Numbered from the stretch's first letter, positions 1 through 5,554 are shown. The stretch: DNA of 7,566 bases from Candidatus Woesearchaeota archaeon (GCA_016215305.1 JACRKI010000041.1:1-7566); one strand, 5' to 3'. Numbers and translations: made by a program. The notes: generated from the sequence alone by a model not told the origin.

Positions 1-1
1 G

Positions 2-73
2 AGTCAAGAAACAGATAATCAACAAAGAGATATTCTTGCTAGATCTATTTCTATTATTAGTATTATTGCATAA
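2..73 (+). CDS. Possible C-terminal end of a gene cut by the window edge
   Basis: One + frame is open from the left edge to a TAA at 71-73 and gives 23 residues ending in an isoleucine-rich tail (ISIISIIA). Its codons (AGA for Arg, GCA, ATT) resemble those of the window's real genes. A second + frame is also open from base 3 to a TAG at 111-113 and would end in a leucine-rich stretch, so the frame cannot be decided from this fragment. No function can be assigned. Confidence 0.28.
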   Translation, partial: SQETDNQQRDILARSISIISIIA

Positions 74-96
74 GCAATACCTCATTGACCACCTTT

Positions 97-144
97 ATTC
101 TGATGCATGTTAGGGACTGATACTCTTATTGGCTGCATCAGGAT
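97..144 (+). other. Long hairpin in the 5' intergenic region
   Basis: ATTCTGATGCA at 97-107 pairs with TGCATCAGGAT at 134-144. This is 11 pairs, one of them G-T, around a 26-base loop. It lies between the probable upstream gene end and the gene at 246. It has no T-run directly after it, so a simple bacterial-type terminator is unlikely. It could be the 3' end structure of the upstream mRNA or a leader structure for 246-608. The rest of 1-230 is AT-rich, with a weak TATA-like stretch (AATTTTATTT, 191-200) as the only other signal. Confidence 0.4.
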
Positions 145-245
145 TTGGACTTCTTGGCGATGAGAAAAAGTTGATGATTGAATAATTAATAATTTTATTT
201 CATAACAATAATAGTCGACAGACTCAAAATATGGAGGAGAGGAAA

Positions 246-608
246 ATGAATACTACAGAATTAAGCGACAAATGTGCCACTGCTGGCGGCTTACAAGGAA
301 AAGAGCGAACACGTATGTATAGTGAAGCATTCAATCAAGCTCTGGAACTTTTCCCAGAACTTGCAGCAGCCACTCAGACAAATGTTGCTGAAATGGTCGA
401 TGGGAGGTATGTGCATCCGACATACAGTAGAAATGCAGAAACATTTCGTTCTGTCTTTACTGCAGTTCCCCTGTTAGAAGGAGCATATCACCATATTGTT
501 GTTGAGCCATTATTTGCTTATAGAACTGATGGATGGTTTGATTGCGATCCCGTTCTTCAAAAGAGGTATTGGCAAAATAGAAGTGACACCGCAAAAGGAG
601 TGATGTAA
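246..608 (+). CDS. Hypothetical protein, 120 aa
   Basis: I do not recognise this protein. The start at 246 is chosen because a strong Shine-Dalgarno, GGAGGAGAGG (233-242), ends 3 bases before that ATG. An in-frame ATG at 231 lies upstream of the Shine-Dalgarno itself and is unlikely to be used. The 120-residue product looks soluble, with no signal peptide or membrane segment. It has a polar N-terminus, a helical stretch around residues 25-45 (YSEAFNQALELFPELAAATQ), an aromatic and histidine-containing middle (EGAYHHIVVEPLFAYRTDGWF) and a basic, polar tail. It contains only two cysteines, not arranged as a metal motif. A T-rich tract separates it from the next gene, also unknown, so the two may be separate transcripts. 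Length, Shine-Dalgarno and codon use support a real gene; the function is unknown. Confidence 0.7.
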   Translation: MNTTELSDKCATAGGLQGKERTRMYSEAFNQALELFPELAAATQTNVAEMVDGRYVHPTYSRNAETFRSVFTAVPLLEGAYHHIVVEPLFAYRTDGWFDCDPVLQKRYWQNRSDTAKGVM

Positions 609-610
609 AA

Positions 611-634
611 TTTTTTCTTTCTTTTTTATTTTTT
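611..634 (+). terminator. T-rich tract, likely archaeal terminator
   Basis: The stop codon of the 120-aa gene is followed by three runs of T (6, 6 and 6) broken only by single C or A groups. There is no preceding hairpin. Archaeal RNA polymerase terminates on such oligo-T tracts without a stem, so this probably ends the upstream transcript. Confidence 0.5.
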
Positions 635-651
635 AGAAAAGAGCGGAAATA

Positions 652-2025
652 ATGATGGGGGAAAAGAAAATGAGAAACGAAGATTTAGAACAAACACTTG
701 GAGAACTAGAACAAGTAATGGAACAAAAAGATCCAATGAATCCTGCAAGAATGCTTTTGCTTGAAAGAAAATATCCCTGGGGAGAAGTATGTTACGTACA
801 TCCAAATGAAACAACAAAGGGATTATACCTTCCAGGAGATATAAGTCAACGCGTTGTGCAGTTCGTAGAAGATCCAGAAACAAATCCATTAATAGACAGA
901 TCAGGAAGAAGATTAGAAGCAAGAGAAAGAAAAATGGTTGCAGCAGTTGTCGGAAAACTGATGGAAGTGCCCCTGATGTCTGGACTCGCAGATTATGGTA
1001 TGGGTCTTCTCACAGGAGATGTGGGAGAAAATGGAAAACGAATGATTGATGGAGAAGAAATGGATGTTCTTGTCGTGCCGCAAGGATACAGAAGAGCAGC
1101 AGTTACTGCAATGCAAATGCAAGACGCTCAAATGAAACATGCTCTTGCAGGAAATGCAGAAAGAGTTTTAGAAGCAATGGCGCTTGTTATGGGAAATTCA
1201 GAACTTGTTGCACCATACTGTCGGTTCAAAATGTTTGCAGACGGAAGAAATCCTGGAGTCATCACTGGAGAAATGAGTGCAATGGTCACTGGAGTGACAT
1301 GGGATTTTAGTACGAAAGGAATTGTTCCATACCTTCTCCCACGCACGGAAAAAATAGTTGGAGAATCAGAGACAAGTATGTTTACAAGAAGTGAAAAAGA
1401 AGGAATGAAAGCAATCTGGAGATATTGGCAGCGAGTCGCAGAACATATTGATGCAATGAAGAAAGGAATGCACGATAAACTTTTTTTCTTAGACAATGGA
1501 CTGCCAGCAGATATGGTCTACACAAACGCAATTTATTGTGGGAGAGGAAGAGAAGGAAGAGTCGTGATGGCATTTCCAGAATGCAGTCAAGGAAACTATT
1601 TTTTTCAGGGAAAAACACAAGCAACATTGTTTGAATTACTGCAAAGATTCGGAGAACAAGAAGAATACGGCACTGTTCCAGTGCGGGTAAGAAATCCTGA
1701 AGAATTGGCAGCTGCGTTTGGCTATGAAGCAAAAGGGAAAACAGGAAAAGAGCTCAGCAATGCTGTGCTGATGGAAAAAGTTGATTTGATGCTTGCTCCA
1801 GGAACATTTAGAGGACCACAATGGGTGCATGGCTACCAAACAGTAACCGGAGAAAGAAAAATGTTTGAGACAACCGGCTCAGTTGCTGATGCAGCAGAAG
1901 CAGCAATACGACTGTACAATAATGCAGTCTGGGGCTTACATGGCGGAGTTCCAACACCAGATGGGTCATGTATGGCAGGAAATAAAATGTATTGCACAGT
2001 ATTTGCAAAAGATGATTTGCGATAA
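652..2025 (+). CDS. Hypothetical protein, about 451-457 aa
   Basis: I do not recognise this protein. The frame opens at ATG 652, but ATG 670 is at least as likely because GGGGG (657-661) sits 8 bases before it; that start gives 451 residues. The product appears soluble: no signal peptide, no membrane segment, no coiled coil. It starts with an acidic, glutamine-rich helix (EDLEQTLGELEQVMEQ) and is rich in methionine. Landmarks are ARERKMVAAVVGKLMEVPLMSGLADYG near residues 90-115, LLTGDVGENG just after, a charged helical part around 240-275, and a glycine-rich end (LHGGVPTPDGSCMAGNKMYC). None is a catalytic motif I can name. The gene is visibly more G-rich (GGA, AGA, GAA codons) than the acetyltransferase and racemase genes that follow, which could mean different expression or origin. 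It is followed by a T-run, so it is probably monocistronic. Confidence 0.8.
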   Translation: MMGEKKMRNEDLEQTLGELEQVMEQKDPMNPARMLLLERKYPWGEVCYVHPNETTKGLYLPGDISQRVVQFVEDPETNPLIDRSGRRLEARERKMVAAVVGKLMEVPLMSGLADYGMGLLTGDVGENGKRMIDGEEMDVLVVPQGYRRAAVTAMQMQDAQMKHALAGNAERVLEAMALVMGNSELVAPYCRFKMFADGRNPGVITGEMSAMVTGVTWDFSTKGIVPYLLPRTEKIVGESETSMFTRSEKEGMKAIWRYWQRVAEHIDAMKKGMHDKLFFLDNGLPADMVYTNAIYCGRGREGRVVMAFPECSQGNYFFQGKTQATLFELLQRFGEQEEYGTVPVRVRNPEELAAAFGYEAKGKTGKELSNAVLMEKVDLMLAPGTFRGPQWVHGYQTVTGERKMFETTGSVADAAEAAIRLYNNAVWGLHGGVPTPDGSCMAGNKMYCTVFAKDDLR

Positions 2026-2080
2026 AGAGTAGTAATACCGTTGAAGTTTAAAGAAATTCACGATCGAATAACGTCACGTC

Positions 2081-2097
2081 TTTAATTTTTTTTATTC
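2081..2097 (+). terminator. T-run after the 457-aa gene
   Basis: A stretch containing eight consecutive T residues (2086-2093) lies about 55 bases after the stop codon, as expected for stem-free archaeal termination. Because TTTAATTT here also resembles a TATA box, it could instead or additionally be the promoter of the downstream acetyltransferase gene. Confidence 0.4.
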
Positions 2098-2191
2098 ATT
2101 TCGAAATACCATTGGTGTTTTCACCAGTGGACAAAGTCCACAATTGAAGTTCGATAGGCGGTATTTCGTAATGAGAACGAAATTACAGGGG
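2098..2191 (+). promoter_or_regulatory. Structured leader of the GNAT gene with alternative stems
   Basis: CGAAATACC (2102-2110) is perfectly complementary to GGTATTTCG (2160-2168), closing a 49-base interior. Inside, ATTGGTG-TTTT-CACCAGT (2111-2128) forms a 7-bp hairpin with one G-U pair. GGAC-AAA-GTCC (2129-2139) forms a second hairpin, and ATTG/CGAT (2143-2146 with 2152-2155) can form a third, giving a cloverleaf-like fold. The 3' strand of the closing stem also overlaps ATTTCGT (2163-2169), which pairs with ACGAAAT (2177-2183), so two mutually exclusive folds exist just before the Shine-Dalgarno AGGGG (2187-2191). G-U pairs favour an RNA role over a DNA site. It matches no riboswitch class I know, and it lacks the conserved D and T arms of a tRNA. 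Confidence 0.5.
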
Positions 2192-2198
2192 TACGTAA

Positions 2199-2654
2199 AT
2201 GAACCTTGAAATAAAGACAGCCAAACAAAAAGATTTACCATGGATTAACGGGACATACAAAACAATAGATTTCTTGCCATCAACATTACAGGATGAGATT
2301 GTTGCAATAGCATATGCAGATGGCGTGAAAGTTGGTTTAGGGAGAATAGCTCTTTGTGGTAAAGATTCCTGCGAACTTGGAGGAATTTATGTTCATCCTG
2401 ATTTTAGAGGAAAAAAGATTGCAAAAATAATTGTAGAATTTTTGCTCAAGCACGCTCAGAACGATGTCATTTATTGCATTCCTTTTGAACATCTTTCTTC
2501 GTTTTATGAAAGCTTTGGATTTACAAAAGCAAAAAATGATCTTTTGGTACCAATGAAAATCAAGAAAAAATTGGAGTTTTGCAAAAAGACGTATAGCGAA
2601 CCAACATTGTTATTAGTTATGCATAAACAAAATACTTTCAAGATAATATTATAA
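2199..2654 (+). CDS. GNAT-family N-acetyltransferase
   Basis: This 151-residue protein is a GCN5-related acetyltransferase, which moves an acetyl group from acetyl-CoA to an amine. The core is visible: ELGGIYVHPDFRGKKIAKII (residues 59-78) is strand beta4 plus the pyrophosphate-binding loop (R70-G-K-K-I-A75), and SSFYESFGFTKAK (100-112) is the typical C-terminal motif B with its FYexxGF turn. The length is normal for a single-domain GNAT. AGGGG at 2187-2191 is a Shine-Dalgarno 7 bases before ATG 2199. The substrate cannot be read from the sequence. The racemase gene starts 25 bases downstream on the same strand, so the two are probably cotranscribed and may act on the same amino acid or amine; that is inference. 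The leader before it is unusually structured and may control it. Confidence 0.88.
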   Translation: MNLEIKTAKQKDLPWINGTYKTIDFLPSTLQDEIVAIAYADGVKVGLGRIALCGKDSCELGGIYVHPDFRGKKIAKIIVEFLLKHAQNDVIYCIPFEHLSSFYESFGFTKAKNDLLVPMKIKKKLEFCKKTYSEPTLLLVMHKQNTFKIIL

Positions 2655-2679
2655 ATGAGTATATACAAAAGGTTTAACA

Positions 2680-3381
2680 ATGAAAACAATTGGTCTCATA
2701 GGAGGAATGAGCTTTGAATCTTCTAAACAATACTATCAAATAATAAATCAGTATACAAACCAAAGATTAGGGAAACTACACTCCTGCAAATGCATTATGT
2801 ATTCTGTTGACTTTGAGGAAATTGTTGCATTGCAAGAGAATAATAAGTGGGACAAAGTTGCAGATATTTTAGTGGAAGCTGCGCAGGCACTTGAACGTGC
2901 TGGAGCAGATTTTATTGTTATTTGTGCAAACACTGTACATAAAGTAGCAGATAAAGTACAGAATAACATTAAGATTCCATTACTCCACATTATTGATGCA
3001 ACTGCTGCTGAAATTAAAAAACAGCAACTAAAAAAAGTTGCTCTTCTTGGAACGAAATACACTATGCAACAAAGCTTTTACAAACAAAGACTTAAAGAAA
3101 AAAATAATGTTGAAGTCATTACTCCGAACGCTGAAGAAATATTATTCATCCACGATCTTATTCATAATGAAATTGCGCTTGGGAAAACTAATCAGACTTC
3201 TAAAAATAAACTAAAAGCAATAATAACAAGGCTTGTCCAAGAAGGAGCAGAGGGAGTGATACTTGGTTGTACAGAAATTCCTTTACTTATCAAGCAAAAG
3301 GATATACATATCCCTACCTTTGATACACTTACTCTGCACGCAAAAGCAGCAGTTGATTATGCTTTTGAAAAAGAGAGGTAG
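2680..3381 (+). CDS. Aspartate/glutamate-family amino acid racemase
   Basis: This 233-residue protein belongs to the PLP-independent Asp/Glu racemase family (aspartate racemase, YgeA type), which swaps the alpha-proton of an amino acid between two catalytic cysteines. The N-terminus MKTIGLIGGMSFESSKQYY is diagnostic. Both catalytic cysteines are present: C82 in VICANTVHK and C197 in ILGCTEIPLL. The length matches family members of about 230 residues. The protein is cytoplasmic, with no signal peptide. The exact substrate (aspartate, glutamate or a broader set) cannot be decided. Translation starts at 2680 behind a weak AAGG-type ribosome site, 25 bases after the acetyltransferase stop, which suggests an operon. 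Its 3' end converges on the micro-membrane genes with 8 bases between the stops. Confidence 0.93.
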   Translation: MKTIGLIGGMSFESSKQYYQIINQYTNQRLGKLHSCKCIMYSVDFEEIVALQENNKWDKVADILVEAAQALERAGADFIVICANTVHKVADKVQNNIKIPLLHIIDATAAEIKKQQLKKVALLGTKYTMQQSFYKQRLKEKNNVEVITPNAEEILFIHDLIHNEIALGKTNQTSKNKLKAIITRLVQEGAEGVILGCTEIPLLIKQKDIHIPTFDTLTLHAKAAVDYAFEKER

Positions 3382-3389
3382 TATGTATT

Positions 3390-3530
3390 TTATGAAAAAT
3401 AACCTAGCATGTATAATAATATCAATAAGACAATGATAAGGGCCATACCTACTTTATCTCTTTTTTTTACAAATGAATATATTATTGCAGCAGCAACTAA
3501 ACCTACTCCAACCAGATCAAATCCTACCAT
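3390..3530 (-). CDS. Micro membrane protein, 46 aa, two helices
   Basis: This short - strand frame starts at ATG 3528-3530 and stops with TAA at 3390-3392. Its start overlaps the stop of the upstream 53-aa gene by one base (TAATG), a classic translational coupling arrangement. The product is almost entirely two hydrophobic helices: residues 2-21 (VGFDLVGVGLVAAAIIYSFV) and residues 27-45 (VGMALIIVLLILLYMLGYF). A basic turn, KKRDK, separates them at residues 22-26. By the positive-inside rule the turn is cytoplasmic and both termini face out. No family can be named. It resembles small archaeal or holin-like hairpin membrane proteins only in general shape. A real gene is supported by the coupling, the clean helix-loop-helix pattern and convergent packing against the racemase gene, although it is very short. 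Confidence 0.6.
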   Translation of the reverse strand: MVGFDLVGVGLVAAAIIYSFVKKRDKVGMALIIVLLILLYMLGYFS

Positions 3531-3691
3531 TAATTTTCACCTACTGCTATAAGTAATGAACCAACCCCCACCAATGCAGTTCCAAATATTGTTGCGTTAA
3601 CTGCAATGAGGAAAAAGCCTGCTGAACCAATAACTGCACCAGCAATACGTATAGATAAAGGACTTAAAAAAAATTTACCTGACTTGTCCAT
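3530..3691 (-). CDS. Micro membrane protein, 53 aa
   Basis: This - strand frame starts at ATG 3689-3691 and ends at TAA 3530-3532. The product has a short basic N-terminus (MDKSGKFF), then two glycine- and alanine-rich hydrophobic stretches, roughly residues 14-31 (IRIAGAVIGSAGFFLIAV) and 35-50 (IFGTALVGVGSLLIAV), with a short polar turn (NAT) between them. It ends in a polar tail. It is probably a two-helix integral membrane protein with small-residue packing motifs. I cannot assign a family. It is translationally coupled to the 46-aa gene through TAATG, so the two products may form one complex. It lies 39 bases after the MBL-fold gene and has a plausible promoter of its own at a leaderless distance. 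Confidence 0.62.
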   Translation of the reverse strand: MDKSGKFFLSPLSIRIAGAVIGSAGFFLIAVNATIFGTALVGVGSLLIAVGEN

Positions 3692-3714
3692 GTAAATAAA
3701 TATAATGAGTAGGT

Positions 3715-3728
3715 ATTAATATTTTTTC
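3715..3728 (-). promoter_or_regulatory. Possible BRE/TATA for the micro membrane operon
   Basis: On the - strand GAAAAA is followed by ATATTAAT, centred about 27 bp upstream of ATG 3691. This is a BRE plus TATA arrangement with the spacing of a leaderless archaeal transcript. The site lies in the short gap after the MBL stop codon. Read-through from the MBL gene is an alternative. Confidence 0.4.
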
Positions 3729-3730
3729 AT

Positions 3731-4567
3731 TTAAAACCCATTCAATCTCTTTTGCCTTAATTGCACTGCATAGCTTGTCGGATCAAAAGAAAACCCATCT
3801 TTTGCCGCAATAATCTGACAATTTGTTTTTCTATTGATGCTTCTTGTGATTTCAAGAATATCTTCTTTGATTATTGATATGCCAAAACCTGTGAGCACAG
3901 TAAGTTGTGGTTTTATCTCTTCAATGAGCTTTTCCACTTCTTCTAGACACAATCCTTCTTCTTTTGGATTTGCGGTTTTTAATGGAAGTTCAAGAATTAA
4001 TATTTCTACATCCTGAAACGCATCTTTGAGTTTTGCAAGATATTTTGTTTTGTTGGAATATCCTAACGAAAAACTAGTTGTGATAATTTTTACACCCACT
4101 GCATCTGGATCTTTGTTTTTTATTTTTACTGTTTCGATTTGCACATCATTGCACGCAACTTTTGTGTTTTCTTGGAGCACAATTGTTTTTTCTACTGCAT
4201 TTTGATATTTTACTGCGATTAATGGAAAGTTCTCTTTGTTTTCTATTTGTTGGCTTTCTTCTGCTTGCTGCAGCGCTGATTTTGCCGCCAATAATATTCC
4301 CTTCTGATCGAAAGAACCCAACGTGAGAATGTCAATGATTGCATTTGTATCATGTGCATGAAGAAGTGTATTGTCTGTCACAATAATCGCTGTTGTTTTC
4401 GCAATGTTTATGTTTGTTCTTGCTACATTCACAAACGCACCAGGACCTGGATTAACGAGAATTTGACTTTGCGGTGTTTGAATCACAAACCCTCCTGCTG
4501 TTCGTTCCTGTTTACTCAAGACAAACGAATCTCCTGCTGTTCCCAAGAATAGAATCTGCGCTTCCAT
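3731..4567 (-). CDS. MBL-fold protein lacking most metal ligands
   Basis: This 278-residue protein has the layout of an archaeal metallo-beta-lactamase-fold subfamily: MEAQILFLGTAGD at the N-terminus, ILVNPGPGAFVNVAR (36-50), the metal-motif position at 64-76, LEEVEKLIEEIKP (208-220), LTGFG (225-229) and AAKDGFSFDP (254-263). Active members carry HxHxDH at the motif; here it reads D65-N-T-L-L-H70, keeping only the last His. The usual LTHFG is LTGFG, and the usual His before the LSLEE-type helix is absent. It is therefore probably catalytically dead or strongly altered. The start at 4567 is chosen because a TATA box sits about 27 bp upstream. The same frame stays open to 4846, but that part is antisense to SRP RNA. 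The role is unknown; binding or regulation is a guess. Confidence 0.82.
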   Translation of the reverse strand: MEAQILFLGTAGDSFVLSKQERTAGGFVIQTPQSQILVNPGPGAFVNVARTNINIAKTTAIIVTDNTLLHAHDTNAIIDILTLGSFDQKGILLAAKSALQQAEESQQIENKENFPLIAVKYQNAVEKTIVLQENTKVACNDVQIETVKIKNKDPDAVGVKIITTSFSLGYSNKTKYLAKLKDAFQDVEILILELPLKTANPKEEGLCLEEVEKLIEEIKPQLTVLTGFGISIIKEDILEITRSINRKTNCQIIAAKDGFSFDPTSYAVQLRQKRLNGF

Positions 4568-4590
4568 GCAGGAAGAGGTGTTTTTTGCGG

Positions 4591-4605
4591 AATATAAAGT
4601 TTTCA
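4591..4605 (-). promoter_or_regulatory. Leaderless promoter of the MBL-fold gene
   Basis: On the - strand GAAAA followed by CTTTATATT (4591-4599) forms a BRE/TATA pair whose centre is about 27 bp upstream of ATG 4567. Transcription would begin at the start codon. No Shine-Dalgarno precedes that ATG (CACCTCTTCCTGC), which agrees with leaderless translation. Confidence 0.6.
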
Positions 4606-4606
4606 T

Positions 4607-4662
4607 AAAATTTGTCCCAAATTTCCGAAAAAGAAGGAATACAGAAATTTGGGACAAATTTT
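4607..4662. repeat. Perfect 19-bp inverted repeat between divergent promoters
   Basis: The arm 4607-4625 is the exact reverse complement of 4644-4662, with an 18-base spacer. Each arm is itself a palindrome, AAATTTG-N3-CAAATTT (4608-4624 and 4645-4661), with centres 37 bp apart. The outer ends stop 7-8 bp short of the two TATA boxes. Because both transcripts are predicted to start outside it, this is best read as paired protein-binding sites in DNA rather than an RNA hairpin. A transcription factor controlling both the MBL gene and SRP RNA is the likely user; its identity is unknown. Confidence 0.75.
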
Positions 4663-4664
4663 TA

Positions 4665-4678
4665 ATAAGATTTAAAAG
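4665..4678 (+). promoter_or_regulatory. Promoter of the SRP RNA gene
   Basis: ATAAGA followed by TTTAAAAG (4671-4678) fits a BRE plus TATA box. The box is centred about 26 bp before base 4701, the predicted 5' end of the SRP RNA. Confidence 0.6.
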
Positions 4679-4700
4679 AGCTGCTCGCTTTTTCCTTTCT

Positions 4701-4969
4701 TGGTAGGCTTTACTGGGAGGGTAGCCGTCTCCTGTCACCATAAACCGGCTTCTGATGGAGTGAAACCCTGGAACGGCATTCGTGCGTTGGATTGTGCTTG
4801 ATCTGTACGATGAGGTTCTATCCACATGGAGGAATGTTGCTCTCAACTGTGTCAGATCAGGAATGAAGCAGCACTACGGAACTTCACTCCTGCTTTGTGG
4901 GTTATGGAACTGAGAAAGACCAAGAGCACACAAGCCAGTACATGAACGACAATCCAGGGGTGCCTACCA
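4701..4969 (+). ncRNA. ffs: Signal recognition particle RNA (7S/SRP RNA)
   Basis: This is the RNA scaffold of the signal recognition particle, which delivers membrane and secreted proteins to the translocon. The SRP54-binding helix 8 is unmistakable at 4851-4872: GTCAGATCA, the tetraloop GGAA, then TGAAGCAGC. It matches the E. coli 4.5S RNA helix 8 as I recall it except for three bases, and the C-G pair closing the loop becomes A-U, so pairing is kept. The 5' end TGGTAGGC (4701-4708) pairs exactly with GCCTACCA (4962-4969), forming helix 1, a feature of archaeal SRP RNAs. AGCCG (4723-4727) pairs with CGGCT (4747-4751), consistent with an Alu-domain helix 3. The length of about 269 bases suits an archaeal SRP RNA. 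Exact ends are inferred from helix 1 and the promoter spacing. It diverges from the MBL gene and converges on the broken Nudix gene. Confidence 0.93.
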
Positions 4970-4985
4970 CTTTATTATTTTATTT
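4970..4985 (+). terminator. T-rich terminator of SRP RNA
   Basis: Helix 1 ends at 4969 and is followed at once by a T-rich stretch (TTTATTATTTTATTT), the expected archaeal termination signal. It abuts the end of the Nudix pseudogene on the other strand. Confidence 0.6.
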
Positions 4986-5481
4986 ACAATCTTTTGTAAA
5001 GAGCATCCCACGTTGCATATTTGAGGGGAACTGTTTCCCACAGAGGAATCTGCTCTGCTAAATTAAATTCTGGAAATTCATCTGTACATCCTAAAGAGAC
5101 ATGACAAACATAATTAAATTCTTCATCATATACATAACCGAGATTAAACAATCGAAAATCTAATTTAGTAAGAAAATCAGCAAGCAATATTTTCTCTTCA
5201 TATACTCCATCTCCATACATTTCTTCACAAAATTCACGACAAGCAGTTTCATAGGGGTTTTCTTACAGTGAAGTTATTCTTCTTTGGGTGAGCAATGTTC
5301 TGTGAATACTTGCCTGCTTGAGTTTTCCCCCAACAAGACTAAACAGGTTTGGATATGGAGGTTTTCTTCTTCTTGTCAGAAAAATGTCACCATTATGCAC
5401 CGGAATGACAAAACTTGCTTCTCTGCCTGTTTCAAATGCTTCTTCTATCATCTGCTCAATGTTATTTTCACTTACTGACAT
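4984..5481 (-). pseudogene. Nudix hydrolase gene interrupted inside the Nudix box
   Basis: Two halves in the same - strand frame make up one Nudix hydrolase, a family that cleaves nucleoside diphosphate-X compounds. The N-terminal half starts at ATG 5481 and reaches the glycine pair of the Nudix box (NLFSLVGGKLKQ). After 16 extra codons (ASIHRTLLTQRRITSL) there is a TAA at 5263-5265. The frame then resumes with ENPYETACREFCEEMYGDGV, the rest of the box (E-x7-RE-x2-EE), and runs to a TAA at 4984. Removing 16 codons restores the Gx5Ex7REUxEE spacing exactly. The coding quality of the C-terminal half suggests a recent break. A second translation start at ATG 5220 would give only the C-terminal 78 residues without the catalytic box. 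Sequencing error is unlikely for an insertion of about 48 bases. A spliced or recoded mRNA is possible, but I see no support for it. Confidence 0.8.
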
Positions 5482-5501
5482 AAAGTCAGGAAATGAAGAA
5501 T

Positions 5502-5510
5502 TATTTATAA
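5502..5510 (-). promoter_or_regulatory. TATA box of the Nudix gene
   Basis: On the - strand TTATAAATA is centred about 25 bp upstream of ATG 5481, the spacing of a leaderless archaeal transcript. This supports 5481 as the original start of the Nudix gene. Confidence 0.55.
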
Positions 5511-5554
5511 CTGTTTTTCATCACTAAATGTACTCTGGAACAAACAAAAGTGAA

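Noticed and set aside
163..178. C/D box small RNA suggested by TGATGA-like boxes
   Set aside because: No matching CTGA box at the right spacing and no terminal stem, so the boxes are probably chance.
2102..2168. tRNA gene in the GNAT leader, because of the cloverleaf shape and a TTCGAT sequence
   Set aside because: The T arm cannot form around TTCGAT, the closing stem is 9 bp, and no D-loop or anticodon loop of normal size is present.
4568..4846. N-terminal extension of the MBL-fold protein (93 residues)
   Set aside because: It is antisense to the SRP RNA gene and its promoter, has no family similarity, and a TATA box points to a start at 4567.
5215..5345. Archaeal bulge-helix-bulge intron in the Nudix gene
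   Set aside because: I could not pair the two junctions into the required two 3-base bulges around a 4-bp helix; only a GGGG/CCCC match is present.
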